Under the pieces are notes generated by a model. It had not been told where the DNA came from, ran no database searches, and was given only the letters and a program-made list of their open reading frames with translations. Shown here piece by piece: positions 54,046 to 62,661 of a stretch of DNA of 64,000 bases. The stretch's first letter is position 1, and the number at the start of each line of letters is the position of its first letter. The translations under genes and the position numbers were made by a program. This stretch comes from BACL27 sp947488385 (GTDB lineage Bacteria > Actinomycetota > Acidimicrobiia > Acidimicrobiales > Ilumatobacteraceae). The stretch spans positions 62,001 to 126,000 of the forward strand of contig CAXNMJ010000001.1 in NCBI GenBank assembly GCA_964203655.1, written 5' to 3'.

Positions 54046-54895
54046 AGATCTCGAAGAGTTCTGCCCCTTGTTGTGCAACCCTCAAAACCATTTTTGCGCC
54101 GTTCTTCGGCAAAGCATCATCGACACGTTGCGCATCGGCCGTGCTCGTCATCGCCGCAATTGTTGGACCCGAACCCGAGAGCCACGCGCACCATGCGCCA
54201 GCATCAACCGCAGCCTGCATTGCCAGTTTTGAATCAGGCGCTTTTGTAAAACGCAACTCTTGGTGCAGTCGATCTTGGGTCGCCACCGAAAGAGCGGCAA
54301 TATCGCCAGCAGCCAACGCGGCGACCAAAAGCGCGGTATGCCCAACGTTGAAAACTGCATCTTCGAACGGCAAAGTCGCTGGCAGTTTGGTTCGCGACTC
54401 TTTTGTTGAAGTTTGCTGTTGAGGAACCCAAACAACAATCGCCGGATCAAGAGGTGTTGGTACTCGAACGGCAAAACCACCAACACTGGCTACGAAACCA
54501 CCGTGCAGAGATGCGGCGACATTGTCGGGGTGACCTTCAAGTTCGCTTGAAATTCGCAAGATCTCTTTTTTCGCTTGCGCAAACTCATTTGCCCCGGTGC
54601 CATTTTTTTGTGCATGCGCCAAAATGCAGCCGGCAACCCGCGCCGCTCCGCTGAAACCCAAACCCTTGCCCATCGGCATTTGCGAACGCACCCAAAGGTC
54701 TTCGGTGCCGCCACAGTGTCTAAATGCAACCGTCAGAGGATGATGCTCGTCGGCTTGATTTGACTCCGCAGGTGGGTTTCCAAATCCTGCTTCGATGTGT
54801 AACGAAAGCGCCAACCCCAAGACATCAAAACCAGGTCCGAGATTTGCCGAACTTGCGGGCACACGAACAGCAATCGCTTTTATTGGATTATTCAT
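54044..54895 (-). CDS. thrB: Homoserine kinase
   Basis: A 283-residue GHMP kinase that phosphorylates homoserine on the path to threonine. 'VRVPASSANLGPGFDVLGLAL' opens it, the ATP phosphate loop is 'PMGKGLGFSGAARVAGCILA' (a variant of P-x-x-x-G-L-G-S-S-A), and 'WVPQQQTSTKESRTKLPA', 'DRLHQELRF' and 'WCAWLSGSGPTIAAMTS' follow. Length and motifs fit ThrB. It is followed 15 bp upstream on the same strand by trpD. No other threonine genes are present. Confidence 0.9.
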   Translation of the reverse strand: MNNPIKAIAVRVPASSANLGPGFDVLGLALSLHIEAGFGNPPAESNQADEHHPLTVAFRHCGGTEDLWVRSQMPMGKGLGFSGAARVAGCILAHAQKNGTGANEFAQAKKEILRISSELEGHPDNVAASLHGGFVASVGGFAVRVPTPLDPAIVVWVPQQQTSTKESRTKLPATLPFEDAVFNVGHTALLVAALAAGDIAALSVATQDRLHQELRFTKAPDSKLAMQAAVDAGAWCAWLSGSGPTIAAMTSTADAQRVDDALPKNGAKMVLRVAQQGAELFEI

Positions 54896-54910
54896 CGACA
54901 GTGTTCCACT

Positions 54911-55976
54911 TTATTGCGCCATCTGTTTGGCCGCGTCGACACTCACACGAATCAATTCGTCCAGCACATCACGTGCCGCACCCGAATCAATTGAGTCGAG
55001 TGCAATCTCTAAACCCTGCTTCATATCGCTCGGCTTTACCTGCGACAACAATGCCAGCAGCAGCATTCAGTGCAACGATATTTCTTACCGGGCCGATCTG
55101 GCCATCTAAGAGATCGCGAAAAATCTTGGCGTTGTCTTTTGGCGAACCGCCACGCACGGCTGCCACATCAGCATGTTCAAGCCCAAGCGATGTTGCATTG
55201 ATTTCAAATTTACGCATCTTGCCTGAATCAACTTCAACTACGGGACAAGGACCACTCAGCGACAGTTCATCCATTGAACCATGACCATGAACTACCCACG
55301 CTCGCTTAACACCGCGTGTCGCCAACGCCTTGGCCATTACATCTGCCGCGCTTGGATCGCCAACACCAACAACCATGTACGAGATCGGTGCCGGATTAGC
55401 CATCGGTCCGAGCAAATTGAAAACTGTTGGCACGCCGATCTCGCGACGTGAAGGGCCAGTAAATCGAAACGCAGGATGAAATCTCTGTGCAAAGCAGAAT
55501 CCAAAGCCGGTCTCTTCAACACACTTGGCAACACCAACACCGTCTAGTTCAATAGCCACACCGAGTGCTTCGAGCACATCAGCAGCACCGCTCTTTGACG
55601 ATGAAGCCCGACTGCCGTGCTTACAAACCGGAATCTTCGCCCCGGCAACAACCAAGCCCGCCATCGTCGAAACATTCACCGAGTGACTGTGGTCGCCGCC
55701 AGTGCCGACGATGTCGAGTGCTCGCTGCGAAATTTCGTCGGGCAAAAAGACTCTCTCGGCGGCTCGGCGCACTTCAGCCAACATTCCTTCTAGTTCAATC
55801 TCGGTCTCGCCTTTTGCGCGCAGCGCAACAATGAAAGCAGTTATCTGCGACGGCGTCGCCTCACCCGACAACACCGATCGCATCGCCGCGCCGGCGTGAC
55901 TTGCACTTAAATCTTTGCGAGCTAAAAGTTGCGAGATAACTTCAGGCCAAGAACCTGCCAAATCGATTTCGCTCAT
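54911..55976 (-). CDS. trpD: Anthranilate phosphoribosyltransferase, frame broken by one extra base near the C-terminus
   Basis: The tryptophan-pathway enzyme that joins anthranilate to PRPP. 'ITAFIVALRAKGET', the PRPP-binding 'DIVGTGGDHSHSVNVSTM', 'CKHGSRASSSKSGAADVLEALG' in part, and 'GPMANPAPISYMVVGV' are all present. The first frame, after 'AALNAAAGIVVAGK', runs to a premature stop at 54987 with non-family residues. Removing one base from the run at 55035-55037 restores 'DMKQGLEIALDSIDSGAA' and 'VLDELIRVSVDAAKQMAQ', the normal C-terminus, with the stop at 54911-54913. Joined length is about 355 residues. It follows whiB on the minus strand. Sequence error or recent mutation are the two readings. 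Confidence 0.9.
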
Positions 55977-55988
55977 GCGAAACCTCGT

Positions 55989-56276
55989 TTATGCGCTGCG
56001 ACTGGTACGCAACATTTTGCGGCGTTCGCGAGCCGAAGCCCCACCCCAAACACCTTGCTTCTCTCGACTGTCAAGCGCATAAGTAAGACACGCTATGCGC
56101 ACTTTGCACTCGGCACAGACTGATTTTGCTTGGCTGCAGTTTTCTTCATTATCTGGATAGAAAATCTCAGGGTCAAGACCTTGGCAAGCACCGCTGGTGC
56201 GCCACGTTAAGTCGTAATCAGGCACGCGAACCCCCTTGTCCTCGTTGCCCGACACACTAGAACTTCGGTGTCGCAC
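55989..56276 (-). CDS. WhiB-family iron-sulfur regulator
   Basis: A 95-residue protein of the actinobacteria-specific Wbl family, which binds a 4Fe-4S cluster and the primary sigma factor. Conserved Cys are C31 ('GACQG'), C54 and C57 ('VCAEC') and C63 ('ACLTYAL'), with an extra Cys at 47. The turn 'GVWGG' (75-79) and the basic tail 'RERRKMLRTSR' are family hallmarks. The exact subclass cannot be set from sequence. The start is uncertain: the 15-20 residues before 'VPDYDLTWR' are not conserved in the family. It is 12 bp from trpD. Confidence 0.9.
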   Translation of the reverse strand: MRHRSSSVSGNEDKGVRVPDYDLTWRTSGACQGLDPEIFYPDNEENCSQAKSVCAECKVRIACLTYALDSREKQGVWGGASARERRKMLRTSRSA

Positions 56277-56320
56277 CGCGCCAATCGGCCAGCGGTGAGC
56301 CAGTTATTTAGTGTTGCTAG

Positions 56321-56932
56321 TTATTGCAGATCAGTCAACAACTCGGCGACAGTGAAGTCAGCAAGTTCAACTGCTTCAAGATAATTCGACAGAGTCGAGA
56401 TCACTTGCACGTTGCCCTTGGCGAACTCTTGTACCTGTTGTGGCGTGAATTCAAAGCGGATGTAATGCACCGCCGCAGTAACAGTCTCGCGCGTCAGTTG
56501 CTCTGCATGCCCTTCGTCAACGACCGCTTTAACAACTTCGCCATTCGCCATCTTGATCGCGATCGCGCGCTCAATTCCGACGAGCTTGGTCAGCCACTCA
56601 CGCATTTGTTCATCGTTTGTCAACTCGATAAATAGTGTTGCGCAAAGTTGCCCGACCTCGGGGATCATCGGGTTGTAAGCCTTGATCTCTTCAAGAACGC
56701 CTTCATCGCTGACTACTCGCTCGACACGCAGCATCTCTTGAATTTGCGACTGCATTGTGTCGCGGTTCTCGAACATCACGGTGACGATTGTGCCGAGCGC
56801 AATTCGTCGACGACGCTTAAGTTCGATGATTTCGGCACGACGCGTCTCACGAATTCGCTCGTATGCGCGCTGCTCCAAAATATCGGTGAGCACTAACTTT
56901 CGGTTGCTTGGTGTTTTTGTTGCAGTTTCCAT
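56321..56932 (-). CDS. DUF3501 family protein
   Basis: A 203-residue soluble protein matching DUF3501, which is found beside rubrerythrin and two-CCG-domain Fe-S oxidoreductases. 'LVLTDILEQRAYERIRETRRAEIIELKRRRRIALG' in part is the typical start. 'NRDTMQSQIQEMLRVERV' and 'EIKAYNPMIPEVGQLCATLFIEL' in part, and the end 'LEAVELADFTVAELLTDL', complete it. The reaction is unknown; it probably supports the Fe-S/rubrerythrin system encoded just upstream on the same strand. It is 3 bp from the Fe-S oxidoreductase gene. Confidence 0.85.
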   Translation of the reverse strand: METATKTPSNRKLVLTDILEQRAYERIRETRRAEIIELKRRRRIALGTIVTVMFENRDTMQSQIQEMLRVERVVSDEGVLEEIKAYNPMIPEVGQLCATLFIELTNDEQMREWLTKLVGIERAIAIKMANGEVVKAVVDEGHAEQLTRETVTAAVHYIRFEFTPQQVQEFAKGNVQVISTLSNYLEAVELADFTVAELLTDLQ

Positions 56933-56935
56933 AAT

Positions 56936-58244
56936 TTATTTCCCTTCTGGTTTGATTCCGTATGCGCGAGCCACTACCTCAAGCGGGTGTAATGGTGTTT
57001 CACCCGTTTGCTCAGTGATTGCCGTATTTGCCAAATGGCAATCACCAGCAACAACTTCGGAGTTGGCATCGCGAACCATCTCGCCGAGTTTCTTTGCAAT
57101 TGGCAAAGACAACTCTGCGTTCTCGGCACGCAACCCCCACATGCCGTCAATTCCTGAACACTGCTGCACAAGTTTGATCTTGGTACCAGTGAGTCTCATT
57201 AAGTCTCGGCTCTTCAAGCCAATGTTCTGCGCACGCAAGTGACACGGCGTGTGATACGTGATCGACTCTGGCACTTCGCCGGTGAAGTTCGTGTCTAATT
57301 CAGAACCTTCGGTCTTGTGCACCTTCATTAAATATTCAGCTGCGTCATAAGTGTGTTCGGCAACAAGCTGGGCGTCGGGGCCCCCGACATAGTCCAAATA
57401 GTCTTTTTTCAAGACATAACCACACGTCGGCTGCGGCACAACAATGTCGGTTCCTTTGCGCACTTCAGCGGCAAGTGTCGCCACGTTTTTGACAGCAACT
57501 TTTGTGAATGCAGCCATGTCACCACTGTGCAGAAATGGCGCGCCACAACAGCCGGCATCACTCAGACTGCACTCAACACCGTTGCGCTCATAAACGTTGA
57601 CGAGTGCGTGGCCGATCTTTGGTTCTTGATATTCAACCAAACAAGTCGGAAACACCGTGACTCGACCCTGAAGTCTTGGCGATCACTGCCTTTGGTCGAC
57701 GATTAAACCATGTCGAGAATCGCTGACGTGCAAACGCCGGAAGCAAGCGCACGCTCGACACACCGGCCGTCTTTTCGACGACTTTACGAATCAATGATCC
57801 AGGCTTAGCGCCCATCACCATGTTGGCCACTGGGCCAGAAGAAGTTGCCGCCATGCCGAGTGCATCGGTTCGACCGAGCATCGCAGTTGTTATTTTGTTG
57901 CGCACCGACATGTGGCCATTTGCTCGACGCATCGCATCGACTCGCAGCATCAATCGCGGAAAATCTAGGGCCCACTCGTGTTGGCCTGGTGTGTAGGGGC
58001 AATTTACGTAGCAAAGTTTGCACTGAAAGCATTCGTCGGCGACATGATCTTGCTGAGCTGGCGTCATCTTGCCGGCATCTTGATCGTCATGGGCGTCGAT
58101 GTAATCAAAAAGGGTTGGAAACGATGGACAAAACTTGAAGCACAAACGACAGCCGTGGCACAAGTCGTAAACGCGAGTCAACTCTTCGCGCGTGTCGGCC
58201 TCATCTAGATAGATGGGGTTAAGTGGGTCGTATGTGATCGTCAT
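56936..58244 (-). CDS. Two-CCG-domain Fe-S oxidoreductase (GlpC/HdrD-like), frame broken by one extra base
   Basis: An iron-sulfur protein of about 435 residues, of the heterodisulfide-reductase/GlpC type. N-terminal half: two 4Fe-4S motifs 'CHGCRLCFKFCPSFP' and 'CFQCKLCYVNCPYTP'. C-terminal half: a CCG domain 'AGCCGAPFLHSGD' with 'PTCGYVLKK', and a second CCG-like domain 'CHLRAQ...QCSGIDG' in which the second Cys of CCG is Ser. The two halves are in different frames: the first ends at 57633, and the second resumes with 'QGRVTVFPTCLVEYQEP' if one base is skipped at 57671-57672. It lies between rubrerythrin and DUF3501 and likely passes electrons to rubrerythrin or a quinone pool. Confidence 0.87.
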
Positions 58245-58294
58245 TATTAAAAAGAACTTTCAATCTGGAATTTACATTGAGTTATTCAGATTTA

Positions 58295-58332
58295 GTGTTG
58301 GCGCCATTCGCCGAAACTAGCGGCGCCAACAC
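58295..58332 (-). terminator. Strong hairpin between rubrerythrin and the Fe-S oxidoreductase gene
   Basis: 58295-58305 (GTGTTGGCGCC) pairs perfectly with 58322-58332, an 11-bp GC-rich stem with a 16-base loop. It lies about 38 bases after the rubrerythrin stop and about 50 bases before the next start. No long T run follows on the minus strand, so it may be a partial terminator or a processing/stability element that lets rubrerythrin be made in excess over the downstream genes. Confidence 0.5.
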
Positions 58333-58369
58333 AAATCAAATTGCAATTAATTCGACTAACAACTGCGAT

Positions 58370-58789
58370 TTAGCCGAGAGCTTTGAGGCCTTCAGCGAAT
58401 CGACCTGCATGGCTCTTTTCTGCGCGTGCAAGTGTCTCGAACCAGTCTGAGATTTCTGTGAAACCTTCTTCACGTGCAGTCTTTGCAAAACCTGGGTACA
58501 TCTGTGTGTACTCGTATGTTTCACCGGCGACTGACGCTTTGAAGTTTTCTGAAGTCTCACCGATTGGCTCGCCCGAAGCTGGATCGCCAACTTCTGCAAG
58601 ATAGTCAAGGTGACCGTGAGCATGACCTGTTTCGCCCTCAGCAACTGAACGGAACAGTGCTGCTGCGTCTGGGTAACCCTCTACGTCTGCCTTCTGTGCG
58701 AACCACAAGTAACGACGATTTGCTTGGCTCTCGCCTGCAAACGCTTCCTTGAGATTCTCATGTGTTTTGGTGCCATTTAATTTGGCCAT
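58370..58789 (-). CDS. Rubrerythrin (ferritin-like diiron peroxidase)
   Basis: A 139-residue ferritin-like protein with the rubrerythrin diiron pattern: 'AFAGESQANRRYLWFA' (E-x-x-x-R-Y type), 'AEGETGHAHGHLDYL', 'VAGETYEYTQMYPGFAKTA' and 'LARAEKSHAGRF'. It lacks the C-terminal rubredoxin domain, so it depends on another electron donor. It should reduce hydrogen peroxide in the cytoplasm. A clear AAGGAG Shine-Dalgarno lies before the ATG. It is downstream of a Fur-family gene and upstream of the Fe-S oxidoreductase, a known peroxide-defence arrangement. Confidence 0.92.
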   Translation of the reverse strand: MAKLNGTKTHENLKEAFAGESQANRRYLWFAQKADVEGYPDAAALFRSVAEGETGHAHGHLDYLAEVGDPASGEPIGETSENFKASVAGETYEYTQMYPGFAKTAREEGFTEISDWFETLARAEKSHAGRFAEGLKALG

Positions 58790-58847
58790 GATTTTCTCCT
58801 TGTTGAGTGTTTGATTTTTAGTGTTGATTAGTGTTTTTCGTTATTAC

Positions 58848-59312
58848 TTAATTTCTATTACTTGCTTTTTTCGCCTGTTGACCAGGAGATCTTTTTGACG
58901 GTTGGCTGCATCGCCCACATTTGCCGTGAAACACCACGCCCACTTCACTGATTTCACAACCTTCTGCGCCGATCCCGCGCATTTTTGGGGTCGATGAGAT
59001 TTCGACATCTCGAACTGCGCCACATGATTCGCAAACGAAGTGGTGATGATCGCCCATATTTGGATCAAATCGGGCAGCCCCGGCACCCACATCGACCGAC
59101 TGCAGTTCGCCCATCTCTACGAGCTCGCCAAGTGTTTGATAAACAGTTCGCAAAGAGATGCCAGGCATCTGTTTGCTGGCCACTTCGAACAAGCCCTCGG
59201 CAGTTGGGTGAGTGTCATTTTCGTGCAAAAGACCGAAAAGCAGCTGCCGCTGGGGGGTGAGCTTCAGCTGCTTTTCGCGAAATACTTGAGCCAAATCGGC
59301 TGGGGATCTCAT
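58848..59312 (-). CDS. Fur-family regulator (PerR/Fur-like)
   Basis: A 154-residue Fur-family repressor. The winged-helix part is 'LTPQRQLLFGLLHENDTHPTAEGLFEVASKQMPGISLRTVYQTL' (read in parts). The dimerisation/metal part has 'GDHHHFVCESCGAVRDVE' and a second pair, 'CGRC', near the C-terminus, giving two CxxC zinc sites. It controls metal or peroxide response; the neighbouring rubrerythrin points to a PerR-like role. The start is the ATG at 59312; the open frame runs further upstream to 59462 without family residues. Transcription toward rubrerythrin makes self-regulation of the module likely. Confidence 0.9.
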   Translation of the reverse strand: MRSPADLAQVFREKQLKLTPQRQLLFGLLHENDTHPTAEGLFEVASKQMPGISLRTVYQTLGELVEMGELQSVDVGAGAARFDPNMGDHHHFVCESCGAVRDVEISSTPKMRGIGAEGCEISEVGVVFHGKCGRCSQPSKRSPGQQAKKASNRN

Positions 59313-59319
59313 GGGTGAA

Positions 59320-59348
59320 AAGATAACGACTATTGAGCCAATTTGCAA
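59320..59348 (-). promoter_or_regulatory. Predicted promoter of the Fur-rubrerythrin module (leaderless)
   Basis: On the minus strand, -35 TTGCAA (59343-59348) and -10 TATCTT (59320-59325) are 17 bases apart. Only seven bases separate the -10 from the fur ATG, so transcription would start at or next to the start codon, as in many actinobacterial leaderless mRNAs. No clear Fur/PerR box was recognised in the 150-bp gap to glpD. Confidence 0.5.
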
Positions 59349-59462
59349 GTCATGCGAACTAACAATTGATGTGACTCTCGTTACTTTGTCAAGCCTGACT
59401 ATTAAGACGCTATTTACTGTGTCGCTAGTTAAAAAATTCTTGCTCTGGTTTAGGCTAAACAA

Positions 59463-61131
59463 GTGTCAAATTCAGCAAAAAATATGAACACAATTGTCTC
59501 TGACCGTGAAGCCGAATTGCAATCTTTGCGCTCGACACAGTTTGATGTTTTAGTCGTGGGCGGCGGCGTTACAGGTCTTGGTGTCGCCCTCGACGCTGCA
59601 TCACGAGGACTAAAAGTTGCCCTCGTCGAGCGAGATGATTTCGCGTCAGGCACATCATCTAAGAGCAGCAAGTTAATTCACGGTGGCGTGCGATATTTGC
59701 AACAAGGTGAAGTTGCGTTGGTCTACGAAGCGTTGCATGAGCGCCATCGCTTAAAAAGAAATGCTCCCCATCTGGTGCAGACGCTGCCATTTATGATTCC
59801 AATTTTGAAGCGCGATGGTGTTGTCTCGCGAAAGATTGCTCGCGCTCTTGGCACCGCATTGTGGATGTACGACCTGACCGGTGGTTGGCGCATCGGCAAG
59901 TTCCACCGTCGCCTCAAAGCAGACAAAGCATTCACTCACCTTCCGACGATGGATCGCCAACGTCTTGGCTCTGCCTACCTATATTTTGACGCGATGGCCG
60001 ACGACGCACGAGTTTGTCTCGCGCTTGCTCGCACTGCCAAGAGTTATGGCGCCGTCGTTTTGAATTACACCCGAGTCGAAAAAATCTTGCACAACGAAAA
60101 TGGCCAAGCATCTGGCGCCGTTGTCAAACCATATGACACCGAAGCATTCGCCGTTGATGCTCGCGTCGTGGTCAATGCAGCCGGTGTTTGGTCAGACGAA
60201 GTAATGACATCAGATGCGGGTAAAAATCCGGACAGTATTCGTCCAGCCAAAGGCGTGCACCTGACAGTGCCCTGGAAAATGGTTCGCAACGATCTGGCGA
60301 TCGTGATTCCTGTGCCTGGAGATCGGCGAAGTTTATTTTTGGTTCCGTGGATACCTAATTACGACGGCACCTATCAATACACATACGTCGGCACCACTGA
60401 TACCGATTATCAGGGTTCTATTGACGATCCGCAATGCACGAGTGTTGATATCAATTACGTTCTCAAAGCACTGAATGCTGCCGTGATGACAAACATTTCG
60501 GCTGACGACGTAACGGCAGTTTGGTCAGGTCTACGACCACTCGTAAAAAGTGTGAACGGCGAGAAAATAAGTTCGCGTACCGCTGATTTGTCCCGACGCC
60601 ACAAAGTTTCAAAATCAAAATCAGGCGTGATCACCATCGCTGGTGGCAAGTTGACGACATATCGAAAAATGGCGCAAGACACGATCGACGAAGCGCTGAC
60701 GCAACTACAAAAATCAGCAAAGTGCAAAACCAAGAATCTCAAATTGATTGGCGCAACAACATCTACGCCAAAAACCAACGCGAAAAGTGCGATGCACCTT
60801 GCTGCGCGATTCGGTACCGAGGCCTCATTGATCCAACGAAATGATCGCTGAAAATCCCAGTTTGGGCGAGCAACTTATCGCTGGTCTGCCATATTTAAAG
60901 GCCGAAGCAGTCTTTGCGGTCAAGTACGAAATGGCTCGCACTCTTGATGACATTCTTTCGCGCCGAACTCGGGCCCGAATCATTAATCGACGTGCAAGCG
61001 TGGCCAGCGCTCGCGCAGTCGCCGAGTTGATTGCGCCACTTCTCAATTGGGGTGAGCAAGAAATCAACAACCAAGTACTCGCCTATTGTGATTCTTGTGC
61101 TGACGAAGACCGCGCCGCTCTCGCTGTTTAA
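59463..61131 (+). CDS. glpD: Glycerol-3-phosphate dehydrogenase (FAD), frame broken by one extra base
   Basis: A membrane-associated FAD enzyme that oxidises glycerol-3-phosphate to dihydroxyacetone phosphate. 'DVLVVGGGVTGLGVALDAASRGLKVALVE' in part (FAD loop), 'DFASGTSSKSSKLIHGGVRYL', 'NAAGVWSDEV', and 'GVITIAGGKLTTYRKMAQD' are GlpD signatures. The first frame stops at 60851, after 'FGTEASLI'. Skipping one base at the AAA of 60839-60841 restores 'ENPSLGEQLIAGLPYLKAEAVFAV' and 'RTLDDILSRRTRARI' (in parts), the normal C-terminus, ending at 61131. Joined length is about 555. The start is GTG 59463; an ATG at 59484 is possible. It is followed 6 bp later by the alkyl-DHAP-synthase-like gene. Confidence 0.9.
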
Positions 61132-61137
61132 GAACTT

Positions 61138-62643
61138 ATGACAACAAAATCAACACCACCGATTGAATTTTCACAGTCTGTCGGCGAACTCACTGACAGA
61201 ATCAAAACCAAAGCCACGACTCTTTCGAAAGACTTTTTGAACAGCCTCGGCGCGGTCTGCCCGAGTTCGACGACTGTTGAAGACTTGGTCGAGCACTCAC
61301 GCGACTGGTGGCCATTGGCAATGCATTGGTCGTTAAACGGAAAGACTCCCCGCCGTTCAGATGTAGTGTGCCGACCGACATCAACCGAACAAGTAAGCGA
61401 AGTTGTTTCGCTTTGTGCGAAGAACTCGGTGCCCGTAACTGTCTCGGGTGGTCGCTCCGGTGTTTGTGGTGCGGCAGTTCCACTATTTGCAGGTGTCGTG
61501 ATCGACACGACGAATTTGTGCGGCGTTGTCAGCGTTGACCAAATTTCTGGTTTGATCGAAGTTCGTCCCGGCACTTTCGGACCCGATCTTGAAAATGAAA
61601 TCAACTCAAAATACGAACTTTCAGTTGGCCACTTTCCGCAATCTTTTGACATCTCAACAGTTGGTGGATGGATCGGCTCGCGAGGCGCTGGTCAATTTTC
61701 AACTCGCTACGGAAAAATCGACGACATGGTTGCAGGTCTTGAAGTTGTGTTGGCCGACGGATCTGTGATTCTGACCGGCACCGAACCTGCCGGAGCCGCG
61801 GGTCCGAATTTAACTTCTTTGTTCATCGGCTCAGAAGGCACTCTCGGCGTAATCACCAAAGTTTGGCTACGTGCTCATCCTCTGCCAGCTACAACCAAAA
61901 AAGCTGCTTTTAGATTTGAAACTTTCGCCGACGCAGTTGAAACCATGCGAACGGCAATACGTAACGGTGCAACGCCGGCAGTGTTAAGACTTTATGACGA
62001 GCGCGAAAGCAAGCGCAGTCACGGCGGCGATGGCAAAACTTGCACGCTCTTAGTTCTTGATGAAGGCGTTGAAGTATTGATCGACGCAACACTTAAAATC
62101 GTCGGCGATGCGGCCATCAATAATCATGGTCAGCCAGCTGAAACCGAACTTGTTGACAACTGGCTTCACCATCGCAACGACACCAGTGGGTTGCAAGCAC
62201 TTTCAAAAAAAGGTTTCGTAATCGACACAATGGAAGTTGCAGTTGCTTGGTCGCGAGTGAACGAAGTCGCCGACGCGGTTCGTCAGTCGATCATGCAAGT
62301 TTCTGGTGCGCGAAGCGCAAGTTGCCACATTTCTCACAGCTATCTAGATGGTGCGTGCATTTACTTCACATTTGCCGCTGAACCAAAAGAAAAGAATTTA
62401 GAGTCAATTGAAAGTACATACACCCAAATCTGGGATGCAGCTCAGAACGCGGCGTTGCAATCTGGCGCCAATCTGTCTCATCACCACGGTGTTGGCATCA
62501 ATCGCGCAAAGTACATCAAGCGGGCGCTCGGACCAGCACACGATGTTTTATCTGCAATCAAAAAGTCGCTCGACCCACAAGACATTTTGAACCCCGGCAA
62601 ACTTGCATTCGTCTCAAAGCGTGGCGAATTCAATCTCGACTGA
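61138..62643 (+). CDS. FAD-linked oxidase, alkyldihydroxyacetonephosphate synthase-like
   Basis: A 501-residue VAO-type flavoprotein. 'RPTSTEQVSEVVSLCAKNSVPVTVSGGRSGVCG' in part is the FAD-binding domain. 'GHFPQSFDISTVGGWIGSRGAGQFSTRYG' in part matches alkyl-DHAP synthase (AGPS) rather than glycolate oxidase. The C-terminal 'SHHHGVGINRAKYI' has the His cluster used in AGPS catalysis. AGPS swaps the acyl chain of acyl-DHAP for a fatty alcohol to begin ether-lipid synthesis; actinobacterial homologues have no proven reaction. The gene is 6 bp after glpD, whose product is DHAP, and 18 bp before an FGGY kinase. Confidence 0.82.
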   Translation: MTTKSTPPIEFSQSVGELTDRIKTKATTLSKDFLNSLGAVCPSSTTVEDLVEHSRDWWPLAMHWSLNGKTPRRSDVVCRPTSTEQVSEVVSLCAKNSVPVTVSGGRSGVCGAAVPLFAGVVIDTTNLCGVVSVDQISGLIEVRPGTFGPDLENEINSKYELSVGHFPQSFDISTVGGWIGSRGAGQFSTRYGKIDDMVAGLEVVLADGSVILTGTEPAGAAGPNLTSLFIGSEGTLGVITKVWLRAHPLPATTKKAAFRFETFADAVETMRTAIRNGATPAVLRLYDERESKRSHGGDGKTCTLLVLDEGVEVLIDATLKIVGDAAINNHGQPAETELVDNWLHHRNDTSGLQALSKKGFVIDTMEVAVAWSRVNEVADAVRQSIMQVSGARSASCHISHSYLDGACIYFTFAAEPKEKNLESIESTYTQIWDAAQNAALQSGANLSHHHGVGINRAKYIKRALGPAHDVLSAIKKSLDPQDILNPGKLAFVSKRGEFNLD

Positions 62644-62661
62644 GTCAGAACCGAACACTTC

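Noticed and set aside
19196..61131. Programmed +1 frameshifting as the first choice for the six broken genes
   Set aside because: The sites (GCGGGG, CGGC, GGTAAC, GGTAAA, CGAAAT, ACTTCA) share no slippery motif, rare codon or stop context, and the genes are unrelated.
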